A stretch of DNA of 64,000 nucleotides, from NCBI RefSeq assembly GCF_009905375.1, contig NC_133657.1, positions 45,558,192 through 45,622,191 of the forward strand, given 5' to 3'. Under the pieces are notes generated by a model. It saw nothing but the letters and a program-made list of their open reading frames with translations, had not been told where the DNA came from and ran no database searches. Shown piece after piece: positions 52,901 to 64,000 of the stretch. This stretch comes from Apium graveolens (lineage: Eukaryota; Streptophyta; Magnoliopsida; Apiales; Apiaceae). The first letter of the stretch is position 1; each line of letters begins with the position of its first letter. Made by a program: the position numbers and the translations under genes.

Positions 52901-55900
52901 CCATAGTTTGAGGAATAAGATTTAGGGCAAACCCTGAATGTGATAGTCAGGGAGGTTGCCATCAAGAAAGAAAAAACCCATAACATAATAGAGTGGAAAA
53001 CAAGGTTTTTAATGTATAAGATAACCCCAATTATGGGAGAATGTTGAAACATTTCATACTAAGGAAACAGAAAGTCGAGTAAGGAAAGGAGACCCGAGAT
53101 GGTACTCCTATACGACAATTTATGGACCAGTCTAGACAGAACTTAGACTATTATCCCCAACCACCACCCTGAGGAAACAATGCGGTGAGAAATTCTTTCA
53201 GGACCTTTAAGTCGCTAAGCTCTCAGAGTTCCAAGGAACAAGCTGACCCAGTCGAGGCAAGAGCCTGGCTAAAGGAAATACAGGAATCATTTGAGATTCT
53301 AAATGATTAATGAATCACAAAAGACTATTTTTGTCACTTACCCTCCTAAGAGAGAGGCCACCCGCTGGTGAAAGGCCAAGGAAGGCACAGAGCAAGAGAT
53401 TATAATAAACTGATTTAAGTTTAGACAATTATTTTCGGGAAAGTACTTCCCAAGGTTATGGAGGTAGTGTAAAAGCTTTGGAGCTAGAACAAAAGCGGAT
53501 GAGTACGATGAATTATGAATCTAAGTTATAAAAGTTATCAAGATTCGTTCTGAGGACACGAATCCAGAATGACGGGATATTTGAAATCAATGCTTATGTT
53601 GTGTTGGTTCATGAAATAATGATAATAGAAAGGAAAATAAAAAGAAACTGAAGTGGAAAGGAATATAAAGGCAATAGAGTTTGAGGAATGATAAGGAAGT
53701 TGGGTATGAGGAAACCCTAAAGACTCGTAGCAATAGAAATAGAAAAGTATGTAATCGTCAGGATGAGGGTGATTCACCATGAGTTAAATTGATGGTTGAA
53801 GGCATAAGAGATAAATATATTTTATCCCCTATAAGTTGGGAGGATTTGAGGAAACCTTGAGATAGTTCGAAGGATAAATATTGAGACGCGGATAGACTGA
53901 GGAGACAAGGAAGTAAGAAATTAGGAAAATTGGATGAAGGAAGTGACCTTCAAGAATGTGAAGTGTAAGACCGGTGGCTTGATACCCAGGAAGGGAGACG
54001 CCAGGTATGAAAGATGTCCCAACATTGAGATGACTGTTGAGATAAATAACAAAAGTAAATAAGGATTTATTAAGAAGAAGTTCACGTTGAACACGACCAA
54101 TATCTTCCAGATCATCCATGTGATCATTACCAAATCAGGAAAGAAAAGCGGATAACCATTTTTATCTTTTGGAGGCCATGTGGATTGACCTTAACTTGAA
54201 TAAGGATGCTATTGTGAAATTCGGTATAGACTATCGAGGTGGAAATGATCGAATAAGATACCCTTATCAGGGATATATGACTTTATTTATCCATGGAAGG
54301 ATGCTTGTACCTTTTTAAAGGTGGAATTAAGGATATAATATCGGTAACTTAAAACGAATCCTAGGGGAATGCATAAAGGTTGGCATTTCACCCTTAATAG
54401 GGATAGTATGAGTTTTGACAGTATGAATTGGAAAGGATTAAGGTAATAATAACCTTTAAGGATCAGTGGAGAAATTTTTCAGAAGTATATAGACAATGGT
54501 TCTAGTATTAGTAAATGGTATTTTGATATGCCCTGTATATAGGGAATACAGGAGGAATGATTGAAGGATAACCTTAGAGGTTTTACAAGGAGAAAGGAAA
54601 TATTCGAAATTCTCAAGAATAAAAATGTTGATAAAGGAAATATGACATAATTATAATGATGCCAAGTGGGGCACGTGTTAAACCACGAGAAAGTATGGAT
54701 CGAACCAGTAAAGGTCGAAATTGTTCAGGGCAATTAAGACCTAAGATAAAAGATGTTCTAAGTATGATTGAGAGTCAGTCATGACGGTGATTAACCTCTA
54801 AAGATTGAGGCAATAACTTATGGAAAAATGGTGATATTTTTTTTATTTACTCATCAGATATTAAAGAAAAGCATTTTCACATAAGCTGTGATTGAAATAA
54901 GGTAGAAAATTTATTTGGAGGTGGTTAAAATGACATTGACTGTAAGGAAATTTTACTATCAGGAAAGGCCAAAGAGGTGGCCGACACTTTAAAGGTAAGC
55001 GGATAATTATAGGCGCTTGTGCCAAAGGAATACAGTGATGATGGTTAAAGCTATGAAGGTTGTATTATGGTTTGGAAGATTGACATTCCTTCTGATGACT
55101 GTGCAATACCCAACCGTAATAGTAGTTAGTAAAGGTTTAATTCGTGTAATCGCCATGAGCGGGCTATCTATCTCAGGAGATACTATCTTGAGAATGAGCC
55201 TGGACCATGTTTCAAAAAAAAGGACTAAACAAACCTTTGAGTTAAGTCTTCTATTGAAGGCATATGATTAAGAATGGTATTAACCTGCTATCATTGCTTT
55301 CATTAAAACTCTTCTGTAATTTTATCTGCTTCACGTCATGAATGTACGTCAGGATCAGGAGTGTTCTTCATGAATCAAGAACGGTGATCATGTTACCTCC
55401 TTAGAAGAATTCGATATGATATGAATGGACTCCGTATGGTTAGCTATTAAAACTTTATGGAAAACGAATGACTACAGTAGGTCAACGGTGGGCCATAGTA
55501 ATGCAGGAATGATTCTGAGAGTAATGAGCTGATTACTTACAACCGTGAGAGTTGTATTGGAATGGATGTTGAGAGTAAGTACCACTAATCGGGTCGTGGT
55601 GGTGTATAAGTTATCATTGATAGACTAATTAAGTCGATTATCTACCTATGATATATTTATTCCTTCTTATCGATAAAGAGTAGTATTACCCATACGAAGA
55701 AGGTTGCGGTATAGAAATGGATTCTAGTAACGATGAGGTCTAGAATGAGATCCCAGATTCGATTTTCGATATCGAGGGAGTTTCAAAGGTGATTGTGTAT
55801 AAGCTCGAGGAAGAGCATGGGTCCATAGAATGATGGACGGAATGTCGAAAATATTTAGGCATGTGAAATGCGATGCTATAATACTTGATGTTGATATAAA

Positions 55901-56440
55901 TACATATATGTTTTGTTCTCCTATGACAAACCTCTATAGTTCAGAGGTAGGTTCCAAGCCAGATATTTTGTGGCAGTATATTTTTTCATATATACAATTC
56001 TCTTCAATTCGTTCTTTTCTCTTCTTTTCATTTCATGTAAGCTGAGAAGAACAACCCTCCCAGAAAGGGGAGGTATTGCCTAATGACTATCTATCTGTGT
56101 GATAGAAGCCTAGTAGAATACCATCTATTATTTAATTGCTTGTCAAGTACTAAAGGCTGGCCACCTTATGTACTAACTATGCGATATAACAAGTGTTCAT
56201 GATCATAATGATCTCTCAATAAATTCTTTTACTTCTATATGAAGGATTAAGCTTTCGAAAATAGAAACAGCTGAAAAAGGAGTAATAAAGTTGTGGTAGT
56301 ATTCGGAATGGAAACACATTCGTGATACTAAGGTTGGCATGGTTATTAAAAGGTTATAGAACGCTAACGAGCAAAAGTATAACCAGTATAATATTAGGAA
56401 CAGAAGGTAGTAGCGATTACGAACTGGAAAAGAATGGGTA
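52901..56440 (+). other. Element F central interior, no recognisable protein
   Basis: Collinear with B 22851-26331. Small frames (for example 55017-55271) are not conserved in length between B and F. I see no domain motif, tandem repeat or RNA gene. Confidence 0.45.
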
Positions 56441-57200
56441 TTGAGAAGCAAAAGCTCTAATGTTAAAAGCTATAATGAGAGTCTGTGCAATAGACTTGAA
56501 AGAATTTGGAATGATCACTTAACACGGATTGAGTTTTCTTACGATAATAAATCATATGTCAGTATTGAGATATCTCCTTATGAGATCCTTGAGGTAAGAC
56601 AATGTCGATCTCCCTTATGTTAGGATGAAGTTATAGAGCGCAAGATGCTCGGACCCGTAGTAGTCCAAAGGATCAAGGATATAATAGATTTTAATCAGAG
56701 GACGGCTAGTAGTAGCCCAAGATGGGAACACGAAGTATGTTGATTTGACACGAAAGGACAAGGAATAGGAAGTGGGGGACCTAGTGTTGTTATAGGTATT
56801 CCCTTGGAAATGAAGGATGAGGTTCGGAAAGAAAGGGAAGCTAAGTCCACGAATTGTTGGACCCTTGGATATATTAAGACATATTGGGAAGATAGCATAT
56901 GAGCTAGCCCTACCCCCGAATATGTAGCAAGTTCATAACGTGTTCCACGTATCAATGTTAAGAAAATGTAATTCGGATGCCAGATAAATAGGGGCATATG
57001 AGCTCATAGACATGCAACCAGACGTAACCTATATGGAGCAACCAGGAAGGGTTATAGATCGAAAAGGGACAAGTGCTTAGGAGAAGGGTTATCAAACTAG
57101 TCAGAGTTTGGTGGTAGAACCATAATGTGGAAAATTGACTAGAGAGTTAGAAGGCACAATGCTAGAAAAGCATCCCCAACTATTTTCTATCTGATTCCGG
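56441..57200 (+). pseudogene. Element F integrase C-terminus and chromodomain remnant
   Basis: The frame 56441-56623 reads NRLERIWNDHLTRIEFS and SPYEILEVRQCRSPLC, closed by the TAG shared with B. Shifted frames then show MRFGKKGKLSP-like, GKIAYELALP and NVFHVSMLRK-like pieces and the chromodomain words EQVLRRRVIKL (about 57070-57105) and RELEGTM-like. Stops and phase changes occur throughout. Confidence 0.72.
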
Positions 57201-57210
57201 GACGGAATCC

Positions 57211-57227
57211 TTTTAAGGAGGGGAGAC
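57211..57227 (+). promoter_or_regulatory. Element F polypurine tract
   Basis: TTTTAAGGAGGGGAGAC, immediately before the 3' LTR and identical to that of B. Confidence 0.88.
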
Positions 57228-59279
57228 TGTAATAACCCCAAATTTTGGAGATTTTTGAAACCCGGATGAATAGTAACTTTTGCTGACAATGCTGATTAAG
57301 AAAAATTATCAGACCACGATATATAGGAGTACTGTTATGGAAATTCTAAGATCGTATTAGTATTCCATAAAGAAAATAAGTGTATGTAAAAGCTGTCGGA
57401 TTTTGAAAACGAGCACTTTTATTTTTCCCCGAGATTTCCACCAGACATTAAGGGATTTAAGGAATTAATATTAAGATGAAGGATTTTAAATTCAAGGATT
57501 ATAAAGGAGAATTAATTTAGGTATTAAAATTACCAAGAAGATTTTATCAATAAAACCATTAAGGTATTTAACCAAACGATCAACGAGATTGAGTGATAAC
57601 CGGACAAAGAAATGAATAACGACTCTTGTAAATACCTTTGCAAGTGGCAAGGCAAGTGGATGGTTGATCAAACAAGAAACCAAGTGATAGTTAGGAAGGA
57701 ATGGCTAGTTAATTATATAGTTAACTAGGGATGATCTCATCTCACCACAAATCACCAACACATGGCAAATGGTGAGATCATCTTCCACTAACTCCTTTGT
57801 TTATTATTAACCTAGCAAAATATCAAGACAACCCATCATTATCCACCACATTATTCCACCAACACAAGAAAGCAAAAGCATTTCCTCCCCCATTTCCATT
57901 GCTCTCGGCCAAAACAGAACCAGCACACTAAAACTGCTGTATCTCCTTCATTTCTGACTCAAATATTGTGTTCTATAGCTCATTGGAAAGGTATTGAGAT
58001 GGCCTACAACTCTTGTTCACAAGTCGTGTCCAAATAATTATGGTAAGACCCTTATTTTTACAGTTCTTTAAATCGGACTTTTAGAAACTTCAAAGCCTAA
58101 CTTTGTGTTCTTGATTTCTTTGGAAAGATCAAGCTTGTAGGAGGCTCCCTAAGGCTTCCTAGCAACTTAACACCTCCCAAGGAAGGTATAAACTTCAAAC
58201 CCTAGCCTTTACTTTATTTTTTAGTAAGTTTAATGGTTGGTTTTGTGAAATGAGAAGCATGGATTGTGATTATTAGTAGTTTGGTTTGATTTGGAAGTGT
58301 TTTGGTAATTGAAGCTTGATTATAGTTCATAGGTCTTGATTGTGGTTGTTTGAGTTGAAAACCTTGGAGATTATGGACTGATGTGGTATGGTTTAGGTGA
58401 AGTTTTGTTGTATTGATGGTTATGAGTTGGTTGGTGGTTAATTGGAGTAGTTTAAACATTGGTAATCGCGTAAACATAGCCGTCGTAATGTCCGATTTAC
58501 TTTAGACTGCTTTTCTTCATAACATTTGGACCCGAGAACTCCCTGCTAGATTATGACCATTGCCATGTTTAGATAGTTCATGTTACGAGCTTCGTTTTGA
58601 TATGTAGTTCGTTTGATTCCGATGTACGGTTTAGGAGAAACGACCGTTTTAAGTAACGGCGTTTCGCGAACGAAACTTTTTACCTCGCCTTACTTTGAAA
58701 CATAGGTTAAAGACCAAAAAGGGTTAATTAGTGTATGAAACAATTATGGTAAGAGTGTTAGGCAGTTGTTAAGACACTCGCGAAGGAATCGCCTTAAAAC
58801 TTGTAATGGTTAAATTATAAAAAATGGTGGAGCCGAGGGTACTCGAGTGACTTAAGAGAATCAGTAAGCGCAACGCGAGCGTTAGAGTCTAAGGTAGTTA
58901 GAGTATAGATTTACAAGTGACTTTGGTTTAATTCCAACTTACTTGTTTTTTATAGGTTACCAGACTCGTCTCGAGCCTTTTATCACCCCCAGTCGCTCAG
59001 GCAAGTTTTCTACCCGTTATACTGTTGTTGTGATGTATATATGTATATGCATTATCTTGTGATAGATGCATGTTGGTTATTTAGCAAATTTTGCGATATA
59101 TTGAAGCATGCTGATATGGTATATATATGCATGCCTGTTTCGTATTCTTGCCATATATATCTGTTGGTTCAGTTGATAATACCTATGCTAGAGAATAGCG
59201 GTAATTTGCATATACCCTTAGTATAGGGACCCAAAGGTGAAAACATTTTCTAAAACCGGGAGTCGAGGATCCCGAGTAG

Positions 59280-59326
<47 letters not shown>

Positions 59327-61632
59327 GGTTATAGTTTTCAAAACTATTAATCGAATAAGGTTTATTCGATAACTTTATTTTATTAATGAATATTATCTTA
59401 AATATTCATTCGAGGACTTATGACTCCTTTATATTATTTATTGAATATTACTTGGATATTCATTTGAGGATGTATGACTCCTTTATTTTATTTAATGAAT
59501 ATTATTTATAATATTCATTCGAGGTATTATGACTTAGCTTATTATTTAATGAATATTATTTCGAATATTCATTCGAGGGCTTGTGACTCAGCTTATTTAT
59601 TTATTGAATATTATTTTGAATATTCATTCGAGGGCTTATGACTCAGCTTATTTTATTTATTGAATATTATTTGAATATTCATTTGAGGATCTATGACTCT
59701 GATTATTTGCTGAGATATATTCTTTATTTTATTAAAGAATAAGGTGTCGATAATCAAACTCACTTTTGATTATTCAAATAAAGATAGTACTTTCGTATAG
59801 GTATATCTTTGGATATTTAATATTCATTTCAAGTATAAGTTTCAAAACTTCTACTTCAATTATTTTTATAAAGATTATTCTTTATGGAAATATTATTTAA
59901 ATAATAATATTCAGATATTTTCTAATATATTGGGACTGATTTATTTTGTTAAATCAGCATCACTCCAAACATTCTTAAAAATGTTTTGCGAGTCTTCAAA
60001 ATGATTTTTAAAAGTTAGAGCGGATCCCAAAACTCATTTTTATATTTAAGATCCTCCTTTCGAAGGGGATTTAAATACTCGCTTAAAACCTGAGGGATCC
60101 GGCTCTGTGGTGTGTTTTATATTCGCAACAAGGTTGCTGTTTTGTTAAATGAATCGATTACTTACCCAACACTCGGGAAGTAAAATTCTTGGAACAAGTT
60201 AATCCATTAACAGGCATCGCCTGGGAAATATCGGTGAGTTCTCCTTTCCAACTAGATACGACTTCTTGGTGGAGCCGTATCAACAAGTTTCTACTTGGGG
60301 AAAGGGGGAACGAGCTTTACGTTTTAGAGTCATAGATTTCATCTGAACTAGGAGTGGCGTAAGTGGTCGAGTGGCGCCGGCCCAGCCTTATTATATTGGC
60401 CCAAATGGCCTGGAAGTTCCGCTAAGGGGGTCCATTCCTTAGGAGTTCAGTGTTCGGTTGACAAGTAAATCCGACAGGTTCTCCTCTACATGTAGAAAAT
60501 GGTGGGGTTGCACCACTACGACTGATCATCGTAAGTAGTCTTCCTGGCGCGGCAAACTCCCGTAATGAGTTCATCATCCAATTGGATATTTCTGCAACAC
60601 TACCTAGAGCACTTCGATAGAAAGGCTACGGTTGGGCGATTGTTGAGTGTTGGCAGGGTCAAGTTTTCAAAATGATGTTTGCATCAAATGAAGTATCTCG
60701 TAACTTCATTTTATTTTGATGATATTTTAAAGATTTAATCTATTCAAATCTGGTCTTGTAGTCTCATCTACGTGATGAACTTTTGAAACTAATTATAACT
60801 TGAACAGTGGTAGTTCAAGTAGTATTTGGAAAATATATAAGTATATTGGAGTATCTTGTAACATCATCTTTTAAACTTATATCTAGTAAATGATTATCTT
60901 ATGCATGATAAAGATTTTCAGAAAAACGTTGAGACAAGGTTAGATATATGAGATCACCTTGCAACGATATTTTTATACAGTTATACACTGGAACTCTGTG
61001 TATATTATGCATGGAAGAGGACTTCCAAGATTTTGAAAAGTATATATGTATATATACTGAATATTTTGCGACTTCATCGCATTAAGATATCAAACTTGGT
61101 TCATTTCTTTTGACCAAGACTTTCATGAGTACTATGAGAAGGCTTATATATTGTAAATTATTATACATATTATTTTGGTGGGCTTGCTGCTCACCCTTGC
61201 TTTCTTCTTTCATCACACAACATCAGATAGACAAGATGAACAGGACCAAGCTCCCAATTCGCGAGCGGATAGGAAACGTTCTGCAGCTTCCTATAGGCAT
61301 TGAAGTCGCTGTAGCTAAGGTGGGAACTACCAATAGACTAGGCTTCAACTTTTGATGTACCAGATTTATGTATACTTATGAATTGTAATAATGGCAAAGA
61401 AAATGTAAATTTATTCAGAAAACCTTTTAAGGTGTATTGGCAGATAATTGTGGAATAAAATGACTTGTGATTATTTTTGGATGTTCATCTCTGAGACTAT
61501 AACGTGTGGTGTGTGTGTTTATTGTGGGGTCACAGTACAGAGTAGTTGATTAATTATTAAGATTGGGTGTTATTAAGGGAAATGGAACTCGTGACAACCC
61601 GGATCCCCGACCCCGGATTTGGGGGTGTTACA
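57228..61632 (+). repeat. Element F 3' LTR (4,405 bp)
   Basis: Aligns with 47244-51644 over its whole length; the visible length difference is mainly in the TA run (59283-59326). It ends GGTGTTACA and is followed by ttgat. Confidence 0.92.
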
Positions 61633-61637
61633 TTGAT

Positions 61638-61956
61638 TATTGAATAAGAAATTATTTTTTAATTATGTGGATTATAGATGTGTCGTGTGCTTCGCTTTGA
61701 TAATTGTTATAGATTATATTGTGTATATCTCTGTTCAGCTTGTTTTCGAATATTTGTGTGGTTTTACGTAATCTCTGCTATGTGTTTGATGTTAAAGTGT
61801 GTTTTTGAAAAAGGTATAAAAATATTATTTTGAGCCATTGGACGGTAGTTGCTTAATATTTCAGGTTTTGTTTAAGAGTTCGAGTTGGATAACATTGAGT
61901 TCGAGGAACTAAGGTTTGGAGTAGACTGGCTTTTGGACTTTCGCTAGCTGCACTTT
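61638..61956 (+). other. Continuation of the sequence that F entered; no gene seen
   Basis: About 320 AT-rich bases between F and G. The words GAGTTCGAGGAACTAAGG and TTGGATAACATTGAG resemble the 3' part of long gypsy LTRs, in line with a split LTR starting at 46182. Tentative. It ends with acttt, a candidate target duplication of G. Confidence 0.35.
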
Positions 61957-62487
61957 TGTAATAGTCTCTTAGGTCCTTAATACAACTATATGGGTGGGTG
62001 AATACAGTTTATGCAGATTAATCGAATTAAGCACTCAACCGTATGAATAATTTTCTATTGATAAATAAAAACTGATTACAAACTAATCTCTCAAAGGATG
62101 AACGGATATCCTCGAGAGCTTTTAGGTTACACAAAAGATATAATAATACGCGACACATAAAGTGTTAACCTAATATGTGCTTATATACTGCACAACTACA
62201 CAATCAAATAAGGAATCCTATTCTATTACAATAAGGAATCATAAAATATATCCTTAATTTCATTGCTACTAGAATGAAAGTCCTTCACCGACTTAAATTC
62301 TGCCAACTCTTTTTATCTTCAATATCTCCTGATCTTTAGCTGTAGTGACCAAATACTAATGTCAATTATTGATCAGAAAATGCTGACAACAAATGTTGAT
62401 GATGTCACCTTCTGCTAAAGTCTGATATCAAATGCTGATAATAATCTTTGATGGCTTATAACCTGATATCATCAATTTCTTCTAACA
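61957..62487 (-). repeat. Element G 3' LTR (531 bp), Ty1/copia-like
   Basis: On the minus strand it runs from TGTTAGAAGAAATTG to AAGAGACTATTACA. It is preceded on that strand by a polypurine tract (AAGTTAGGGGAGAT, 62488-62501), which fixes the border. The composition (repeated GATATCAG and TGCTGA words) resembles SIRE-type copia LTRs. The 5' LTR is outside the window. Confidence 0.65.
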
Positions 62488-62617
62488 ATCTCCCCTAACT
62501 TGTGCATTATGAAATATGGAAAAGTTCTAAATTAATGATGTCAAAAATTATCTAAATGCAGAAATTCAAACATATAATCTTTCTTAAAGTCAGTGCTTCT
62601 AAACTTTATCTTTAGTC

Positions 62618-63400
62618 TTAAACTTCGGTACACTCTGGAGCATCATCAAGGAGTTTATTGAGTAGTTGTCTTTGAAAAACATTAATATAAATTTGCATTT
62701 GTTGTTTGATATCCTTGAGCTCTTCTGTAGAATCATCATTTTGATAAACAGCTGCTCTGAGATCATGTAGATTTGATTTTTCATGTGCCAAATCATCCAG
62801 TTCCATAATTCCAATCTTCTTTCAATCAGGATTAAAAGTAAGAACTTCTTTTTCTAGAGACAACCACTTTGGCTCCTTCAGTAGGAATATCAACAGTATG
62901 TCTAGATTCATGAATATATTTTGGAACATAATTTGACTTGTATGACATTCCTCTTTGCTTCATTTGTACTAAGTTGTTCAAAAATTCAAACCATCTAACA
63001 GTAATAGAGTTGGTTACCTTAAGTAGAGTAGTGATGAATTCTAACTCGTGCCATGGTTTATTCTTAAAATGCTCTTGAGTAAACCTCAACCACCTTCCAG
63101 ATTCAAGAAAATATATCAGGTTTTCACCAACTAGATCATTTACAATTTGAACTGATTTTATTTTCTTTAAATCTTCAAAATTTGTGATATCACCAATCTC
63201 TATCAGATTTCCATGCTTACTTAGAATCAAAGCTTCAGATACAAAAGAATCATCATTTGAATATTCCAAGCCACTTGTTCTATGAGCTCTTCTAGACTGA
63301 GAATTTCCATTATAGATATTCTTAATAGTCAGAGCAGAATCTCTTACTGTTGCATGTGTCAGTAAGCATTTTATTCTAAAGATAATTCTGGCATATCAGA
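62618..63400 (-). pseudogene. Element G 3' ORF fragment (unidentified; SIRE-type accessory ORF likely)
   Basis: I do not recognise a named domain. A minus-strand frame is open from about 63400 to a stop at 62832 (its 145-codon printed part starts at 63269). It includes SGRWLRFTQEHFKNKPWHELEFITTLLKV-type residues, here only partly quoted, with a conserved-looking Trp/Arg pattern (VRWFEFLNNLVQ). A second frame at 62806-62618 (ELDDLAHEKSNLHDLRAA, then a helical Gln/Asp-rich end) reads like its C-terminus after a phase change and a gap. It lies between the polypurine tract and an interrupting LTR-like sequence at 63410. SIRE elements carry a third ORF in this place; that assignment is inference. 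Confidence 0.45.
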
Positions 63401-63409
63401 GTTTAAGTC

Positions 63410-64000
63410 TGTTAGTCCCAAAGTATCGTAGAAGGGGGTAAAATACGATACCTACAATCTTTTTCGATTCGCTTACAAGTTCTTCGTTATAAGTACAGAA
63501 TCAAAATAGATACAAAAAAATTCTAGAAATAAATTATTTTATTAATATAATCCTTGAGGTTGCTACAATATAATCAATGAATTGATTAGCTACAATAAAT
63601 TCAGCAACACAACTCTATGTTTACAAGGTTAATAAATGACTTTTTTTAATGGAGCTCCCGTAAATACTTTCTGTTAAATTGAAGAAGATAACCAACTGAA
63701 TAAACATTCATTTGCTGCTTTTGTAGTCTTCAAAAACAACTGGACAGGTGGCTTTATTCACACCACTTGTTTTTCTTGTTTATGCTGCATTTGTTTCATT
63801 ATAGAAATCATCCAAGTCATAAATGGCGACCATAGGGAATTCTATACTTAGAATTTATACTTGTTCTTTTTGACATGCGACCACTAGTGAACTTCCATGC
63901 CTTAGAAACTTTTCTGTTGCATAACTGGCGGCCACAGGTGAACTTCCATGCCTTCAAAACTTTTCTGTTGCATAAATGGTGACCACAGGGGATTGCTATG
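63410..64000 (+). mobile_element. Putative LTR start of another element, cut by window edge
   Basis: TGTTAGTCCC at 63410 interrupts the G ORF; the preceding aagtc is a candidate target duplication. TATCGTAGAAGGGGG followed by an ACGATACC complement resembles the beginning of plant copia-type LTRs. No second border is visible, so the class is uncertain. Confidence 0.4.
63827..64000. repeat. 51-bp tandem repeat at the right edge
   Basis: The CGACCA/CGGCCA/TGACCA word recurs at 63827, 63878, 63929 and 63980, exactly 51 bases apart, with GAACTTCCATGCCTT and CTTTTCTGTTGCATAA between. The array runs off the window. Confidence 0.85.

Larger units (their letters stand above)
47244..61632 (+). mobile_element. 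Element F: complete gag-less long-LTR retrotransposon, same family as B
   Basis: 14,389 bp with LTRs of about 4.4 kb (47244-51644 and 57228-61632), target duplication ttgat, initiator-Met primer site and polypurine tract. The 5.58-kb interior is collinear with that of B and carries the same remnants of RNase H, integrase C-terminus and chromodomain. Gag, protease and RT polymerase are absent. The two LTRs look very similar by eye, so insertion is fairly recent, and the element must have used proteins from another element. Confidence 0.92.

Overview
This window is repeat-dense plant nuclear DNA. I find no host protein-coding gene and no rRNA, tRNA or CRISPR array. The plant assignment rests on the LTR-retrotransposon lineages: Tekay/Del-type Ty3/gypsy chromoviruses with initiator-Met-tRNA primer sites, an Athila-type element, a Tat/Retand-type element with a second RNase H, and a Ty1/copia element that looks SIRE-like. 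The species cannot be told from the sequence; a dicot is likely but is inference.

Layout. Element A (minus strand, 1-4768 plus a split 5' LTR at 4769-6231 and 41855-44286) is a decayed Tekay-type chromovirus whose 3' end lies left of the window. Element B (plus strand, 6232-41849, target duplication gctgg) is inserted in A's LTR. It has LTRs of about 4 kb and a short, gag-less, degenerate interior. Two complete elements sit inside B. D (minus, 10599-21783, target duplication agtaa) is Athila-type and lies just after B's primer site. E (minus, 29241-40131, target duplication gtttt) is Tat/Retand-type and lies in B's 3' LTR. The nesting is therefore A > B > (D and E). To the right, 44287-46181 is unassigned and 46182-47243 looks like the start of another LTR. 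F (plus, 47244-61632, target duplication ttgat) is an uninterrupted relative of B with 4.4 kb LTRs. G (minus) contributes a 3' LTR (61957-62487) and part of a 3' ORF. A further LTR-like sequence starts near 63410 and ends in a 51-bp tandem repeat at the window edge.

Coding state. A is riddled with stops. D has a long intact gag-protease frame and an intact RNase H-integrase frame, but its reverse transcriptase has an Asp-to-Asn change in the catalytic box, a nonsense codon just after it, and a frame break before it. E has almost identical LTRs and a 971-codon pol frame, yet gag is frameshifted and two in-frame stops precede pol. B and F share the same degenerate interior and at least one identical stop, so they look like members of a non-autonomous family moved by another element's proteins.

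Most interesting. E carries a separate gene on the opposite strand to gag-pol, with TATA box, two spliceable introns and AATAAA signals, preceded by a dense array of TGGGCY motifs, an array of inverted ATTCGACCAGGA half-sites and a 20-bp/81-bp higher-order repeat. D's extra ORF has a comparable upstream region (TGGGCT, telo-box, TATA). Both suggest that accessory ORFs of plant gypsy elements can have their own growth-type promoters. All boundaries were read by eye from terminal motifs, target duplications and primer sites; no alignment or database search was run.
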